Below are positions 32,784 through 41,998 of a stretch of 47,469 nucleotides of DNA, in pieces (within the stretch, counting starts at the first letter, position 1; every line of letters begins with the position of its first letter). A program made the position numbers and the translations under genes. Under the pieces are notes generated by a model. It was given only the letters and a program-made list of their open reading frames with translations, searched no databases and was not told where the DNA came from. Source of the DNA: Acidithiobacillus ferrivorans (lineage in GTDB: Bacteria; Pseudomonadota; Gammaproteobacteria; Acidithiobacillales; Acidithiobacillaceae); NCBI GenBank assembly GCA_018853935.1, contig JAAOMR010000027.1, positions 1 to 47,469 of the forward strand, in the 5' to 3' direction.

Positions 32784-34724
32784 TTATTCGCTGCCCAAGT
32801 GACCACCAGATGATCCGGATCCATTCACGGCCTGATTTCCATCCAGGTCCTCGACAGCTCGTTTTATCGTAGTATGTGCGCTGTGCATGTCTCTAACATT
32901 TTGCCCCAGTGTCTTGGTTTTCGCTTTCCCCATATTCTCCATCGTCTGATTGAGTCGCTCCAACGTCTTATTGAGGTCTGGCGGCTGCTGGGGTGTCTGG
33001 GTTGTCCCACCGCCGCCAGAGGGCGCTGTGGGCGTCTCTACTGCACCCGTAGACGTGGGGCCGGATACCTGTTTAGAGCCCGTCTGACTGCCACCTGCTG
33101 TGGTATGGGTGAGTGCCCCGTCAGGACGGGTGGTGGTTGCCGACACCTGTGGCTTGCCATCCGGCCCCTTTGACATAGACATACTGTCGCCATTCGGTGC
33201 GGTATCAGTAGAACCGGCATCGCCGTTGGCGGCTAAGGTCTCTGCAGGGATTTGTTCAGACTGTGCCGCATCCCCACCGGATGCTGCGGGCGCGTTACCC
33301 GGGCTGGAAGGTGATGCCGCAGGCTTAGTGGGTGCGCCAGCGCCCTGTTTGTTTTGCCCTATTGGGTTCGGCGTAAAATTCTGTAGCTGGCTCTTGATCG
33401 CTTCAGGGGAAAGACTTGCAGGAGCAATGCCTGGTGCGGTGCCTGTACCGTTACCGGAACCACTACCTGGAGGTGTGCCCCCTGCGGGACCTGACCCCCC
33501 GCTCACACTACCACCAAAACCCCCAGATCCTGCGCCATCTCCCATTTTGGCTGCATCGGCGACGCTCATGACACCGCTTCCACCGCCCACTGAACCACCT
33601 GTGGCGTTTCCTAATGCTTTTCCTGCGCCCATGAGTCCAGCAGCGCCTCCCGCTGCAAGCGCTCCAGCACCTACTGCAGCGGCCGCAACAGCTGCAGCCG
33701 GAGCGAGGACATCTCCTACGCCCGCTGTGCTTTGCCCAGATGCGAGGTTTGCTGCGAACTTGGGTACCATGAGGATGAGCAAAGCGATAGAGAAAAAGGT
33801 GACACCCATACCCCAGACTTGGGGAATGAGATTGCTGACTTGACTACCATTTGCTAATTCCTTGGCAATGCTCGCCAGCGTTATTGCTTGTTTCATCATG
33901 AGATTGTCACAAATACCAGCTACCACATAGATGGTAAAAAGCCGAATGCCTACCGACACCGTATAGTTAATGTAATTACGTGCATATTGTGTCGTCCAGC
34001 GAGACCCGCCAGCGCCCAGCAATAAAATGCCTACCGACAACACAAAATACATCTCAATATTAATCATGAATACTCGTAATGCCAACAAAACATAAGCCAG
34101 TAGCATGACGATATCTGGAGGTAATATTTCAAGTGACAACCATATGGCCATCAATACAGCAACAACGTTCATGCTTTTGAATGCGGAACCAATCCAATTA
34201 CCGATAACGCCATATCCTTGCACTTGTGTGGATGCAGCCAGCCCTTGAAATGGTGCATTGAGTAAATTGCCAAAATTTGTAAGGCCCTGATCAATGAGGC
34301 TCGTGGGCGATTTCGCCGTGGCGCCTCCAAGACTCGCTCCAAGGGTTCCCATATGGTTGGCAAAATAATAAAACCAGTTTCCATCACTGAGACCATTTGC
34401 CGTGACACTAAGAAATGCATAAAAAAGACCAAGACTCATGACTTTTTTGAGCGCCTCCACAACAATGAAGTCCATTTCCCTTCGGTTAATGGTGACGATA
34501 ATAAAAAACCAAGTAACTTCTATGAAGGCAAGACCCATAAAAAGTTCTTTAGCAGCGTTATAGACGCCGCCGACAATTCCATTGAATGAACTTTCTATGG
34601 TTGATTGTGGTGAGTTAAAATAAGCTGTTGCTGCGTGCGAAATGTTTGGCAAGAGAAAAAGTGCGACCGCTAATATGATCGCTAATGTTACCATTTTAGA
34701 GGTTGATACGTTTTTTATATGCAT
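32784..34724 (-). CDS. trbL: TrbL/VirB6-type conjugation membrane protein
   Basis: I chose the ATG at 34724 with a GGGGA site; the frame opens 15 codons earlier. A signal-like helix (residues 10-30) is followed by several membrane helices up to about residue 325, the pattern of TrbL/VirB6 (WTTQYARNYINYTVSVGIRLF; SIALLILMVPKFAANLASG). From about 350 to 640 the chain is Gly/Pro/Ser/Thr-rich and disordered. VirB6 proteins form part of the inner-membrane path of the T4SS. Confidence 0.85.
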   Translation of the reverse strand: MHIKNVSTSKMVTLAIILAVALFLLPNISHAATAYFNSPQSTIESSFNGIVGGVYNAAKELFMGLAFIEVTWFFIIVTINRREMDFIVVEALKKVMSLGLFYAFLSVTANGLSDGNWFYYFANHMGTLGASLGGATAKSPTSLIDQGLTNFGNLLNAPFQGLAASTQVQGYGVIGNWIGSAFKSMNVVAVLMAIWLSLEILPPDIVMLLAYVLLALRVFMINIEMYFVLSVGILLLGAGGSRWTTQYARNYINYTVSVGIRLFTIYVVAGICDNLMMKQAITLASIAKELANGSQVSNLIPQVWGMGVTFFSIALLILMVPKFAANLASGQSTAGVGDVLAPAAAVAAAAVGAGALAAGGAAGLMGAGKALGNATGGSVGGGSGVMSVADAAKMGDGAGSGGFGGSVSGGSGPAGGTPPGSGSGNGTGTAPGIAPASLSPEAIKSQLQNFTPNPIGQNKQGAGAPTKPAASPSSPGNAPAASGGDAAQSEQIPAETLAANGDAGSTDTAPNGDSMSMSKGPDGKPQVSATTTRPDGALTHTTAGGSQTGSKQVSGPTSTGAVETPTAPSGGGGTTQTPQQPPDLNKTLERLNQTMENMGKAKTKTLGQNVRDMHSAHTTIKRAVEDLDGNQAVNGSGSSGGHLGSE

Positions 34725-34749
34725 GTTTTGTCCCCGATTTGCTAATGTG

Positions 34750-35064
34750 TTAGCCGAGCAACCAGGCAAGGCCAGTCCAGGTGGAGAAAAATAATACGGG
34801 AGCGCTGAAAATCAGGAAAAAATCAAATGTAATTCCACTTGTGTGGTGGAGTGACCAACTCGTAACAACAGCCAGAACCATGGCTGATATTGAAAGCATT
34901 GCGGAAAAGACCTGCGTATTCCAGTCTAGCCCTAAACGTCTTTGTAACTTCAGTGCCATGACATTCCATGAGGTTTGCCAATTCTTGAGGATTCCTGGTC
35001 CAAAAATAGGAGGGGGGAAGCTGGCACCTGTTTTTTTCCTGGTAAACATTTTCGATGACTCCAT
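34750..35064 (-). CDS. Small two-helix membrane protein (104 aa)
   Basis: A cytoplasmic N terminus of about 45 residues is followed by two membrane helices (51-70 and 80-102). The start overlaps the TrbJ-like stop by one base. Its position recalls small T4SS subunits; the family is not clear. Confidence 0.6.
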   Translation of the reverse strand: MESSKMFTRKKTGASFPPPIFGPGILKNWQTSWNVMALKLQRRLGLDWNTQVFSAMLSISAMVLAVVTSWSLHHTSGITFDFFLIFSAPVLFFSTWTGLAWLLG

Positions 35065-35828
35065 TAGTTCAAACCGCTCGGACTGAGCCGGTTAATGGCA
35101 TTTCCACTAAGCGGCGGAATTGTTTCTTGCGCGGACGGCATGGTGTTACCTAAAAAACTGGAAATAGCGTTTGCATTTGCATTCATGCCTTCCAATTGCG
35201 CCTTCTTCCAAGCCATCTCCGCAGTATTTTCAGCATCCACTGCCTGCTGTAACTGTGTCAGGCTTGACACAGTGGCCTGTCCCGCCGCGACGGCACCCTG
35301 CAGTAGGGCGTTGCGACTATTGGGATTGGCGAGCGCCGTAGAGATCGCCTTTTGCGCTTGAGCCTGCTGCGTAAAGCTGTTGGGGTTCAGATTGGCCGAT
35401 TGCAATGCCGTGTTGATGGCGTTACTCAAACCATTGCTGATGCTCTGATAATTCTGTGTGTACTGGGCGGTGACTTGAGGATTGAAATAGGCGTTCATGT
35501 TCTGGAACTGATTAGCGATATTCTCGGCATTGGTGCTCAGCCCTTGCGCCTGCCCCACAAGCCCATAGAGTTGGTCGATCGGCTGCATGATCTGGTTCAT
35601 CATGGACTGGGGCAAGGTCACCATGTTCTGGGCCATGTTTTCATAACGTTGGAGATTGCTTACGAGTGTCTGCGCCTGGGTGGTTTGGGATTCTATGGCA
35701 GTCATTTCCTGAACTATTTGCTGGGGAAAAGTTGCACCGGCGAATTCAGAAACTGCGAAGGCTGATGGAGACAAGAACAATATTGCCAGGGCAATGCCAG
35801 CGATGAGCGGTGATTTGTGGTTGTGCAT
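35064..35828 (-). CDS. trbJ: TrbJ/VirB5-like exported protein
   Basis: A signal peptide (residues 1-25, ending SAFA) leads into a helical, Gln/Asn-rich protein of 254 aa (ATFPQQIVQEMTAIESQTTQA, then SQTLVSNLQRYENMAQNMVTL-type repeats), as in TrbJ, which is needed for mating-pair formation. The C-terminal PPLSGNAINRLSPSGLN resembles the end of the lipoprotein encoded downstream. The start lies 12 bases after the preceding gene. Confidence 0.8.
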   Translation of the reverse strand: MHNHKSPLIAGIALAILFLSPSAFAVSEFAGATFPQQIVQEMTAIESQTTQAQTLVSNLQRYENMAQNMVTLPQSMMNQIMQPIDQLYGLVGQAQGLSTNAENIANQFQNMNAYFNPQVTAQYTQNYQSISNGLSNAINTALQSANLNPNSFTQQAQAQKAISTALANPNSRNALLQGAVAAGQATVSSLTQLQQAVDAENTAEMAWKKAQLEGMNANANAISSFLGNTMPSAQETIPPLSGNAINRLSPSGLN

Positions 35829-35839
35829 GAAAATGCTCC

Positions 35840-36892
35840 TTATGGCTGAGTGTCGATTAATTCCGGTGTGATTTGTTGAATGTGTTGAGCGAGTGACGTG
35901 ATGCTGGAATCCGTTGGGGCCATATAGCTTGAGATTGCCGCGGTATCGTGGCCCAGCGTTGCCGTAAAGGACTCCCGTTCCTGGTAATAGCTCCCTGTTG
36001 GCGTGATTCGACTGCCCGGTATCGTGTAATAGGCGCTGGTGGTGGAGATGTTGATGACCTGTGCCATGGCAGTGTTTTCAGAGAGCATCAACTGCACACC
36101 AGAAATCGCCGCTTGTGGGCCGGCTATGGGCTCACCGCCTGTCGCTGTGCCCATGGGGCAAGTTAGATATTGCGGAATGGCACCATCGAAGCCGCCGCCA
36201 TTAAAAAACCGTGAAAAACCGGTCGAAAAGTTTTTCCCGGAACCCGGAACGAACTGAAATGTGGATATGTCGGGTACGGGTCCTAATCCCACTTGCCAAC
36301 TATTAAATGGCATGGCTGACAGGCTGCTGCCAGGGCTCATCGCAGCCGCTACCTGGTTGCCCAAGGTATTCATCATGGGTTCCAGCGCTTGTTGCGCCAT
36401 ATTGGCTTCCTGCATGATCGATTGAATATTGACGGACAGCCCGGCTTGCGCCTCAGCAGCCTGCAGGTTGGCGGCCGTTATGGCCCAGTCGGCTGACAGA
36501 GACTCGATGGCATAGGCAGATCCCTCAATGTCGCCCGCGATGTTCAGAGCGCCCATGTCGAGTTTGGATGTGACGGTGTCCCAACGAGGATTGTGGCAAA
36601 TGACGTAAGTACCGGTTCGGGGGTCAAAGGCCCAGGGACCCGGGCCTGCCCAAACTGGGTTTCCGTAGTTTTGCAGAGATCCGTAGGCCTGCGCCTCGTT
36701 CTGTAACTGTACCCAGGCCTGAGCCAGCCCGATGTAGACTCGGGCATCCTGCTGCAGTTGCTGGGTCAATTGGGAAATGCTGGAACCGGAGGAGGGCGTA
36801 TCGCCTGCTACGGCGGGTAGGGACGCGGCCTGCGCGGCGCCCGCGCAAAGAATTCCGACGATGGCTTTGCGACTCGCACTTAGATGAAACAT
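35840..36892 (-). CDS. Exported T4SS-associated protein (350 aa)
   Basis: A signal peptide (residues 1-29, ending VAG) precedes helical and Ser/Gly/Ala-rich regions. Residues 80-110 hold a compact aromatic segment (GNPVWAGPGPWAFDPRTGTYVICHNP), and a helical stretch at 135-185 resembles the helical core of the TrbJ-like partner. It is the first gene of the Trb operon behind the CTATAG site at 36930. Function not established. Confidence 0.65.
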   Translation of the reverse strand: MFHLSASRKAIVGILCAGAAQAASLPAVAGDTPSSGSSISQLTQQLQQDARVYIGLAQAWVQLQNEAQAYGSLQNYGNPVWAGPGPWAFDPRTGTYVICHNPRWDTVTSKLDMGALNIAGDIEGSAYAIESLSADWAITAANLQAAEAQAGLSVNIQSIMQEANMAQQALEPMMNTLGNQVAAAMSPGSSLSAMPFNSWQVGLGPVPDISTFQFVPGSGKNFSTGFSRFFNGGGFDGAIPQYLTCPMGTATGGEPIAGPQAAISGVQLMLSENTAMAQVINISTTSAYYTIPGSRITPTGSYYQERESFTATLGHDTAAISSYMAPTDSSITSLAQHIQQITPELIDTQP

Positions 36893-36929
36893 GGGAAACC
36901 CCTGCCTGTGGTGTTGTGGTATCTACAGG

Positions 36930-36935
36930 CTATAG
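36930..36935 (-). promoter_or_regulatory. CTATAG site, minus direction, for the Trb operon
   Basis: The site is 37 bases before the ATG at 36892 and exactly 22 bp from the CATGCGG box at 36958. Confidence 0.6.
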
Positions 36936-36957
36936 ATTTTCACTTTGTGTCTTTTTC

Positions 36958-36975
36958 CATGCGGGGTGGTTTTTG
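36958..36975. promoter_or_regulatory. CATGCGG box (copy 3), shared by divergent units
   Basis: CATGCGGGGTGGTTTTTG lies between CTATAG at 36930 (minus) and CTATAG at 36988 (plus). Confidence 0.6.
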
Positions 36976-36983
36976 TGGGCTGG

Positions 36984-36997
36984 CTTTCTATAGAAAG
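36984..36997 (+). promoter_or_regulatory. 14-bp palindrome CTTTCTATAGAAAG upstream of the 37024 gene
   Basis: This is the longest perfect palindrome of the CTATAG set. The core (36988-36993) ends 30 bases before the ATG. Confidence 0.6.
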
Positions 36998-37023
36998 TGT
37001 CTGTGGAAAGCTGGAGAATACCC

Positions 37024-37740
37024 ATGTGGGAACTGTTTTTAGGGGCAGCATTGTTTTTGGCAATCGCCGCAGTCGTCCTGTTGGGTCTGTTCACCAAAGG
37101 TGCGGCCGGGGCCTTTGCTTTGTTTGCAGGGCTTTGGGTGGTGTATCAGCTACAAGAGGAGGACGGGTTTTGGCGATGGATGTCCAGGATGGATAGAAAA
37201 AATCGTCATTCTTCGAGCGGCGCCATCGACAAAATCAAGGACGCCATCGTCTGGCTGTTTCCGCAATGCGCCAGTACAAAATGGGAAATGCCCAAAGACG
37301 CCTCGTTGCGGGAACGGACATTGTGGCAGCGGCTCATGCAGGCGCGTGACGACTCCGCCACCTGGTATCGGCTCAAATATATTGGTGAATTTACCCCGCA
37401 TTGGCTGAATGTGATCCGATCCGGCCTGGAACTGCTGCTAGGCGGTGTTATGGTGTCGCTGGTGTTATGCGACGCGCTTATAGCCTGTTTTTGGATTTGG
37501 TTTCCGGTTCGGACCAGACATTTTGGCGGCCTGGCCATGCTGAGCATTATGATCGGGGCTATTGTTTGCATTTTGGGATTATCCTTTGTTCGGTGGCTGG
37601 CCCGTCACGAGTGGTGGCATCGGGAATCAATCCACTACCAGAAAGCGCGCTGCTTGCTTCGTGTTCAGGTAGTTGGGGAAGCACCTCTTTCTGTCGGATC
37701 GCCATCAAGTCTTCCGCATGTGTTATCGCCATCTCTCTGA
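37024..37740 (+). CDS. Membrane protein (238 aa), 3' end overlapping hipA
   Basis: GGAGAA precedes the ATG at 37024. Membrane segments lie near residues 4-24, 25-40, 140-160 and 175-195, with a long cytoplasmic loop (45-130). The last 60 codons overlap the convergent HipA-like gene by 182 bases and read as low-complexity sequence (VGEAPLSVGSPSSLPHVLS), so the original stop may have been lost. Family unknown. Confidence 0.6.
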   Translation: MWELFLGAALFLAIAAVVLLGLFTKGAAGAFALFAGLWVVYQLQEEDGFWRWMSRMDRKNRHSSSGAIDKIKDAIVWLFPQCASTKWEMPKDASLRERTLWQRLMQARDDSATWYRLKYIGEFTPHWLNVIRSGLELLLGGVMVSLVLCDALIACFWIWFPVRTRHFGGLAMLSIMIGAIVCILGLSFVRWLARHEWWHRESIHYQKARCLLRVQVVGEAPLSVGSPSSLPHVLSPSL

Positions 37741-39112
37741 AATTTTTCGATATGCGCGGGTCCCGAGCCACGCCTGACCAGAACATGGCGGCTAAATCCT
37801 GTGCGATAGGCACCATTTCGTGCTGGACAGGATAGGGCGTGATAGGCCTGAAATCCGGCAGCATGGATCCTTGCGCTTCGGGCGCGTACTGCATGGGTAG
37901 CATGTCGTATGCGGGAGCCAGACTGAAATGCGCCGAATCACTTATGTCGGGCTGCGTAAAGGAAAGGTTCCCTGGATGGCGATCGGTATTTCCGATGAAA
38001 TGGCCATAAGCGTCCAAAAGGTGGATTCGTGCCATGGTATCCATATGGATCAGCCTATCCCGATGCAATATTGCAGCGGCCGGCACCCAACCCGGCAGAT
38101 CACCAGTGGCTTCCAATAACACAGACCGCAAAGAAAACACGGGCACCCGTCCATGTGCGCCTTCTCGATCAAAGCGGGTGCTTTCCAGGAACCAACGCCC
38201 ATCCGAACCTTGCAATAATTCCGTATGGGCGGCGGGCATATCATGCTCCGCCAGTACAGAAAGCGCGTGATGTTCCGCGATGAGCAGGTCGCACCATCTT
38301 TGCGCTACCGGACTCGCATCTTGCGCTGGCGGTGAGAATTTGACGATGACATGCCGCGATTGCGCATGCCTATCGGTTACATGTGCCACAAATTTTGGCT
38401 GTTCACCCCCCGCGCTGGAATGCGGAATCCATCGGCCCCCCATCAGGTTGCGAACGTTCTGAGCATAAGCGTTTGCACGATCTTCTGCATGTATGGCATC
38501 TGTTGCATGGGATTGCGTGATAAAACGCTCTGCGGATGCGGCACCAATCAAGAAATGACCGGGCAAATCGTTACCCATTTGGGTGATTACCCATAGCACC
38601 TGATCATCATTCCATTGGTGGATGTGCTCAGGGAGAGGGGTACTGATAACTTCCGGTTGCCTGAATAGTTGCTGTGCCAGCGCCCGGCCAAGGTAGCCTT
38701 GCGGTCGGATGTCCTGCAAGAACCACGGGATACCTTCGTAATGGGGCCGCATCCACCCGCCCGGATACCGGTTGGTATCCCTGCTCCGTAGGGCATTACT
38801 TGGCGTAAACAAATACTCGTCTGCTTCCAGAACGGTTAATGTGCCATCAGACTGCAGCACGCCATGCCGGTCCACATGGTACACCGGGATATTCCATGGC
38901 TGGTCAGGATGGTTTTCATCGGGTTTTGCCCACGCGTAGCGCGTTGACCGTGCTGCACCGATCTGACAGAGGAATCCGGGGTGTTCACTCTGGCAATCCT
39001 CCATCAGTCGGGATAACGTTGCGCGCGAAACATCCATGCGCTCGCAAAGGCGCTGCCCGGTTTGCGATCCATTACGCAGCAAGCGGATGAGGTGGGGTGT
39101 TTGCGTGTTCAT
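37559..39112 (-). CDS. HipA-family kinase with N-terminal helix-turn-helix
   Basis: A 517-aa protein. Residues 5-40 (HLIRLLRNGSQTGQRLCERMDVSRATLSRL) form a helix-turn-helix; the HipA fold follows, with a Ser/Gly loop before ATP binding (IPHSSAGGEQPKF), catalytic GNTDRHPGNLSF and the metal-binding Asp of LAPAYDMLPM. HipA toxins phosphorylate glutamyl-tRNA synthetase or similar targets; a HipB antitoxin normally supplies the DNA-binding part, and no separate hipB is next to it. The fusion may regulate itself through the repeats upstream. The gene lies alone between the Trb and TraG units. Confidence 0.85.
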   Translation of the reverse strand: MNTQTPHLIRLLRNGSQTGQRLCERMDVSRATLSRLMEDCQSEHPGFLCQIGAARSTRYAWAKPDENHPDQPWNIPVYHVDRHGVLQSDGTLTVLEADEYLFTPSNALRSRDTNRYPGGWMRPHYEGIPWFLQDIRPQGYLGRALAQQLFRQPEVISTPLPEHIHQWNDDQVLWVITQMGNDLPGHFLIGAASAERFITQSHATDAIHAEDRANAYAQNVRNLMGGRWIPHSSAGGEQPKFVAHVTDRHAQSRHVIVKFSPPAQDASPVAQRWCDLLIAEHHALSVLAEHDMPAAHTELLQGSDGRWFLESTRFDREGAHGRVPVFSLRSVLLEATGDLPGWVPAAAILHRDRLIHMDTMARIHLLDAYGHFIGNTDRHPGNLSFTQPDISDSAHFSLAPAYDMLPMQYAPEAQGSMLPDFRPITPYPVQHEMVPIAQDLAAMFWSGVARDPRISKNFREMAITHAEDLMAIRQKEVLPQLPEHEASSALSGSGLIPDATTRDGPATEQRIIPKCKQ

Positions 39113-39121
39113 GCGGTCATC

Positions 39122-39213
39122 ATGAAAAGATACTTAATTCGTAGGTTGATGCACAATTAATTGATTGTCAATACAACAAGTGTATCATTGTGCGTTTTTA
39201 TGAAAGGATACTT
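39122..39213 (-). promoter_or_regulatory. Operator-like repeats upstream of hipA
   Basis: ATGAAAAGATACTT (39122-39135) and ATGAAAGGATACTT (39200-39213) are direct repeats 78 bases apart. Between them GCACAAT (39151-39157) and ATTGTGC (39187-39193) form an inverted repeat. The region is AT-rich and ends at the HipA start, a typical place for autoregulation. Confidence 0.55.
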
Positions 39214-39220
39214 TTAACTG

Positions 39221-41488
39221 CTACACGATATCCCCAATCTGGTTCTTGTCTTGCTTCCGGTATTCTGCCTGCTTCGTCTTTGGTCCGCCACCATTCTCCG
39301 CCTGGTAGGCATCCACAGCAGCCAGTTTGGCGTCTGTTGAAACTTCTGCGGTCTGCACATTAGGTGCTCTTTTATTCGTGCCTAGCACAGTAGCAGATGT
39401 GCCCCCGTTCGATATCGGCGGTTTCCCCTCTGCACCCTGACGTGCGGCCGGGGAGGTGCTGGACACTGATCCACCCACCCTGGCGGCTGCCGTCTTGAGG
39501 TCCGTAACCTTGGCCTCATCAGCCCTTTTGATGATTTCGCCGTTGATGCCGTAAACAATCGCGTTTGGCGCCGGTATTTTCGCTCGAGCAGAAAATACCG
39601 GGTCCAGGAAATAAAGGATCTGCTCACCATAGATCGGCGCGAAGCCCGCCATGGTGGTAATCATCGCACCAGCCTTGACGATTTCACCTTTGCTGTTTTT
39701 AAGCGGACCCTGCAGACGCATTACTTCATCCACTGTTAACAGAGCTCGTGCCTGATAGGTAATACCACCTCCGCCACCGGTTTGGTAAGGCATGGCCCCG
39801 CCGGTGATGCTGGTGGAGTAAGTGCCCATGGTGATGGTCGTTTGCCCTAGCATTTTTGAGAGCCACTCGGCCGTTTCCACCTTATTCGGCGCATACGCGA
39901 TGCGCACATGGCAATTCGACACGATGCTCTCGTCCTTGCCGTAGGCGGCATACAGCTGAGATACGTCCTGAGTGATCAGGTACGCCTTCATACCGTAGCC
40001 CGCGATGAAAGCCAATGATTCCGCGAAAATATCCAGTTTACCCAAGGAGGGGAATTCATCAATCATGAGTAGCAGGCGATGCTGATAGCCAGCCACACTG
40101 CGCCCATCCTTGAATTCCATGTCTTCCGTCAGGCGCCGCACCACCTGGTTGATGACCAGACGGATCAGGGGTTTCAGGCGGTCTTTATCGGAGGGCGGAA
40201 CAATCAGATAAAGTGATGTTGGTGCGACTTTTTCGCCTTTGGCATCCCCCATCAGGCTTTTGATGGTGAAGTCCGATTTGGAGGTGTTCAGGGCCACAAT
40301 GGGATCGCGGTAGAGCGAGAGAAACGACATGGCGGTGGAGATGACGCCGGACTTCTCGTTTTCCGCCTTGTTGATCATTTCTTGCGCACTGGCGGCCACG
40401 CCGGGATGAGTTTTCGTGGCCCGCCCCTGATTGTCTACCCAGCCCATGGTGCCATCGGGGTCATGGGTATAGGTCTTCATATCCTGAAAGATTTCGTCAA
40501 CGTTGTCGATTTCCGGATTCGACAGAATACTGGCCACTGTTCTGAGCGACTTTTCCGGGTATTCCTTGGCGTAAAGTACATGCAGAATGATGCCGGTAAG
40601 GAGAGCAAAACCGGTTTTTGTCCAATGGTCATTGAGTCCTTTGCCGTCCGGATCCACGATCATGGTGGCGATGTTCTGGGCATCGGCACTTTCATGATCG
40701 GTGCGGATACGGATTTCATTGAGCGGATTAAAATGACAACTGGTACCGCGCTCAATGGGAGAGAAACGGAGGATACGTTGACCCAGTGATGCGCGATACC
40801 CCGCAGTCAGCGCATAATTCTCACCCTTAATGTCGTGAACGAGAGTCGAGCCCATCCATGCGCAAAGGGTGGGGATGACCAGTCCGACACCCTTGCCGGA
40901 TCGGGTAGGAGCAAGCGCCAAAATATGTTCGGGCCCGGAGTGTGTGAGGTAATACATGTTGCCGGTTTTCGGGTCGCGCCATCCACCTACATAGCAGGTA
41001 TGCGGATCGATTTTGCCTTTTGCCGACATGAGTCCTGCCTGTTCGATTTCTTTGCGCTCCGCCCAGTGGGCGCTGCCATGCAGATCGCTGGTTTTGAGCT
41101 TGTTCAATGCGCGCTTTTTCTTAACTATTCCCACGATCAGAAAGGGGATGCCAATGGCTGCGGTCACCGCCAGGGACACGATGGCTGTTTCTTTAACAAT
41201 GGGATACTGCCCAAATTTCAGCCAGGCAGCCATGGTGGAGAATATGGTGTAAATCCCGTACTGCCCCATCATGAACAGTGGTTTTCCGTATGTCCATGTG
41301 TCCGCCGGAGTGGTGCCGACCGGGCCGGATACCAAGTTGACGGCAACGGTGGAGCCAACCAGGTTGCCTATACCGAACCCAAAGGCCGCACCCATGACGA
41401 CTTCGGCGCCGGCGAAATGCGCGGCGTTCACTATGTCTGGGGTGGCAATGTTCTGGGATTCGGGGCCTGATGTTTTGCGCTTTGCCAT
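39221..41488 (-). CDS. traG: TraG/VirD4-type coupling protein
   Basis: A 755-aa T4CP. The N terminus has membrane segments (about residues 28-55, 72-90 and 103-121). Walker A is APTRSGKG (193-200); Walker B is LLLMIDEFPSLG, and the QLYAAYGKDESIVSNCHVRIAYAPN stretch is typical. The last 120 residues are a charged, disordered tail. Coupling proteins recruit the relaxase-DNA complex to the T4SS. The start overlaps the upstream stop (TGATG). Confidence 0.95.
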   Translation of the reverse strand: MAKRKTSGPESQNIATPDIVNAAHFAGAEVVMGAAFGFGIGNLVGSTVAVNLVSGPVGTTPADTWTYGKPLFMMGQYGIYTIFSTMAAWLKFGQYPIVKETAIVSLAVTAAIGIPFLIVGIVKKKRALNKLKTSDLHGSAHWAERKEIEQAGLMSAKGKIDPHTCYVGGWRDPKTGNMYYLTHSGPEHILALAPTRSGKGVGLVIPTLCAWMGSTLVHDIKGENYALTAGYRASLGQRILRFSPIERGTSCHFNPLNEIRIRTDHESADAQNIATMIVDPDGKGLNDHWTKTGFALLTGIILHVLYAKEYPEKSLRTVASILSNPEIDNVDEIFQDMKTYTHDPDGTMGWVDNQGRATKTHPGVAASAQEMINKAENEKSGVISTAMSFLSLYRDPIVALNTSKSDFTIKSLMGDAKGEKVAPTSLYLIVPPSDKDRLKPLIRLVINQVVRRLTEDMEFKDGRSVAGYQHRLLLMIDEFPSLGKLDIFAESLAFIAGYGMKAYLITQDVSQLYAAYGKDESIVSNCHVRIAYAPNKVETAEWLSKMLGQTTITMGTYSTSITGGAMPYQTGGGGGITYQARALLTVDEVMRLQGPLKNSKGEIVKAGAMITTMAGFAPIYGEQILYFLDPVFSARAKIPAPNAIVYGINGEIIKRADEAKVTDLKTAAARVGGSVSSTSPAARQGAEGKPPISNGGTSATVLGTNKRAPNVQTAEVSTDAKLAAVDAYQAENGGGPKTKQAEYRKQDKNQIGDIV

Positions 41489-41937
41489 CAGAAGGGGCTC
41501 CCGGGAGTGAATGCAAAGCCGGGTTCCTGTCCAAGTCCCAGGCTACCCCGCTTTTTTTTGCCTCCCTTGCTGGTGTCGGAAGTGCTATCAGCGGATGCGT
41601 CAGGTGCTTGAGCGAGACCCGTATCCTTCTCCAGGGCATCCGATACGCCTTGTCCTTTCACATGCTCTCGGACCACCTCCTTCGCGGCTTCCATGACCAA
41701 CTCTTGCGCGGTCGGCAGGTAACCCAGCATAGCCGCCTGCCGTTCGATGGACCGCACCTGGTATTCAGCCAGTTGCCGCTTGATGGAACCCGGAGGGAAG
41801 TGGTCTGGTATGAGGCCTTTATCTTTTAGGTCATCAATACGAGCCATCAGGTGACGCAGATTGCGTGCCTGGTCATCATTCCGATGGTAACCCAGTTCCC
41901 CAGCAGCCCATCCTTCAATGTCATCGAGTAAGTCCAT
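41488..41937 (-). CDS. TraG-coupled small protein (149 aa)
   Basis: A helical N-terminal domain (DLLDDIEGWAAGELGYHRN ... ARIDDLKDKGLIPDHF) is followed by a helix rich in Glu/Lys and a disordered Ser/Gly/Lys tail. It is translated in coupling with TraG, so it may help the coupling protein or the relaxosome. Family not recognised. Confidence 0.65.
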   Translation of the reverse strand: MDLLDDIEGWAAGELGYHRNDDQARNLRHLMARIDDLKDKGLIPDHFPPGSIKRQLAEYQVRSIERQAAMLGYLPTAQELVMEAAKEVVREHVKGQGVSDALEKDTGLAQAPDASADSTSDTSKGGKKKRGSLGLGQEPGFAFTPGSPF

Positions 41938-41970
41938 TTTATTTCTCTCCTTTTACTTGAGCCTTTATCT

Positions 41971-41976
41971 CTATAG
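41971..41976 (-). promoter_or_regulatory. CTATAG site upstream of the traG unit
   Basis: CTCTATAGAG, 33 bases before the ATG at 41937 and exactly 22 bp from the box at 41999. Confidence 0.6.
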
Positions 41977-41998
41977 AGGAGTGTTGATGGGGGATATC

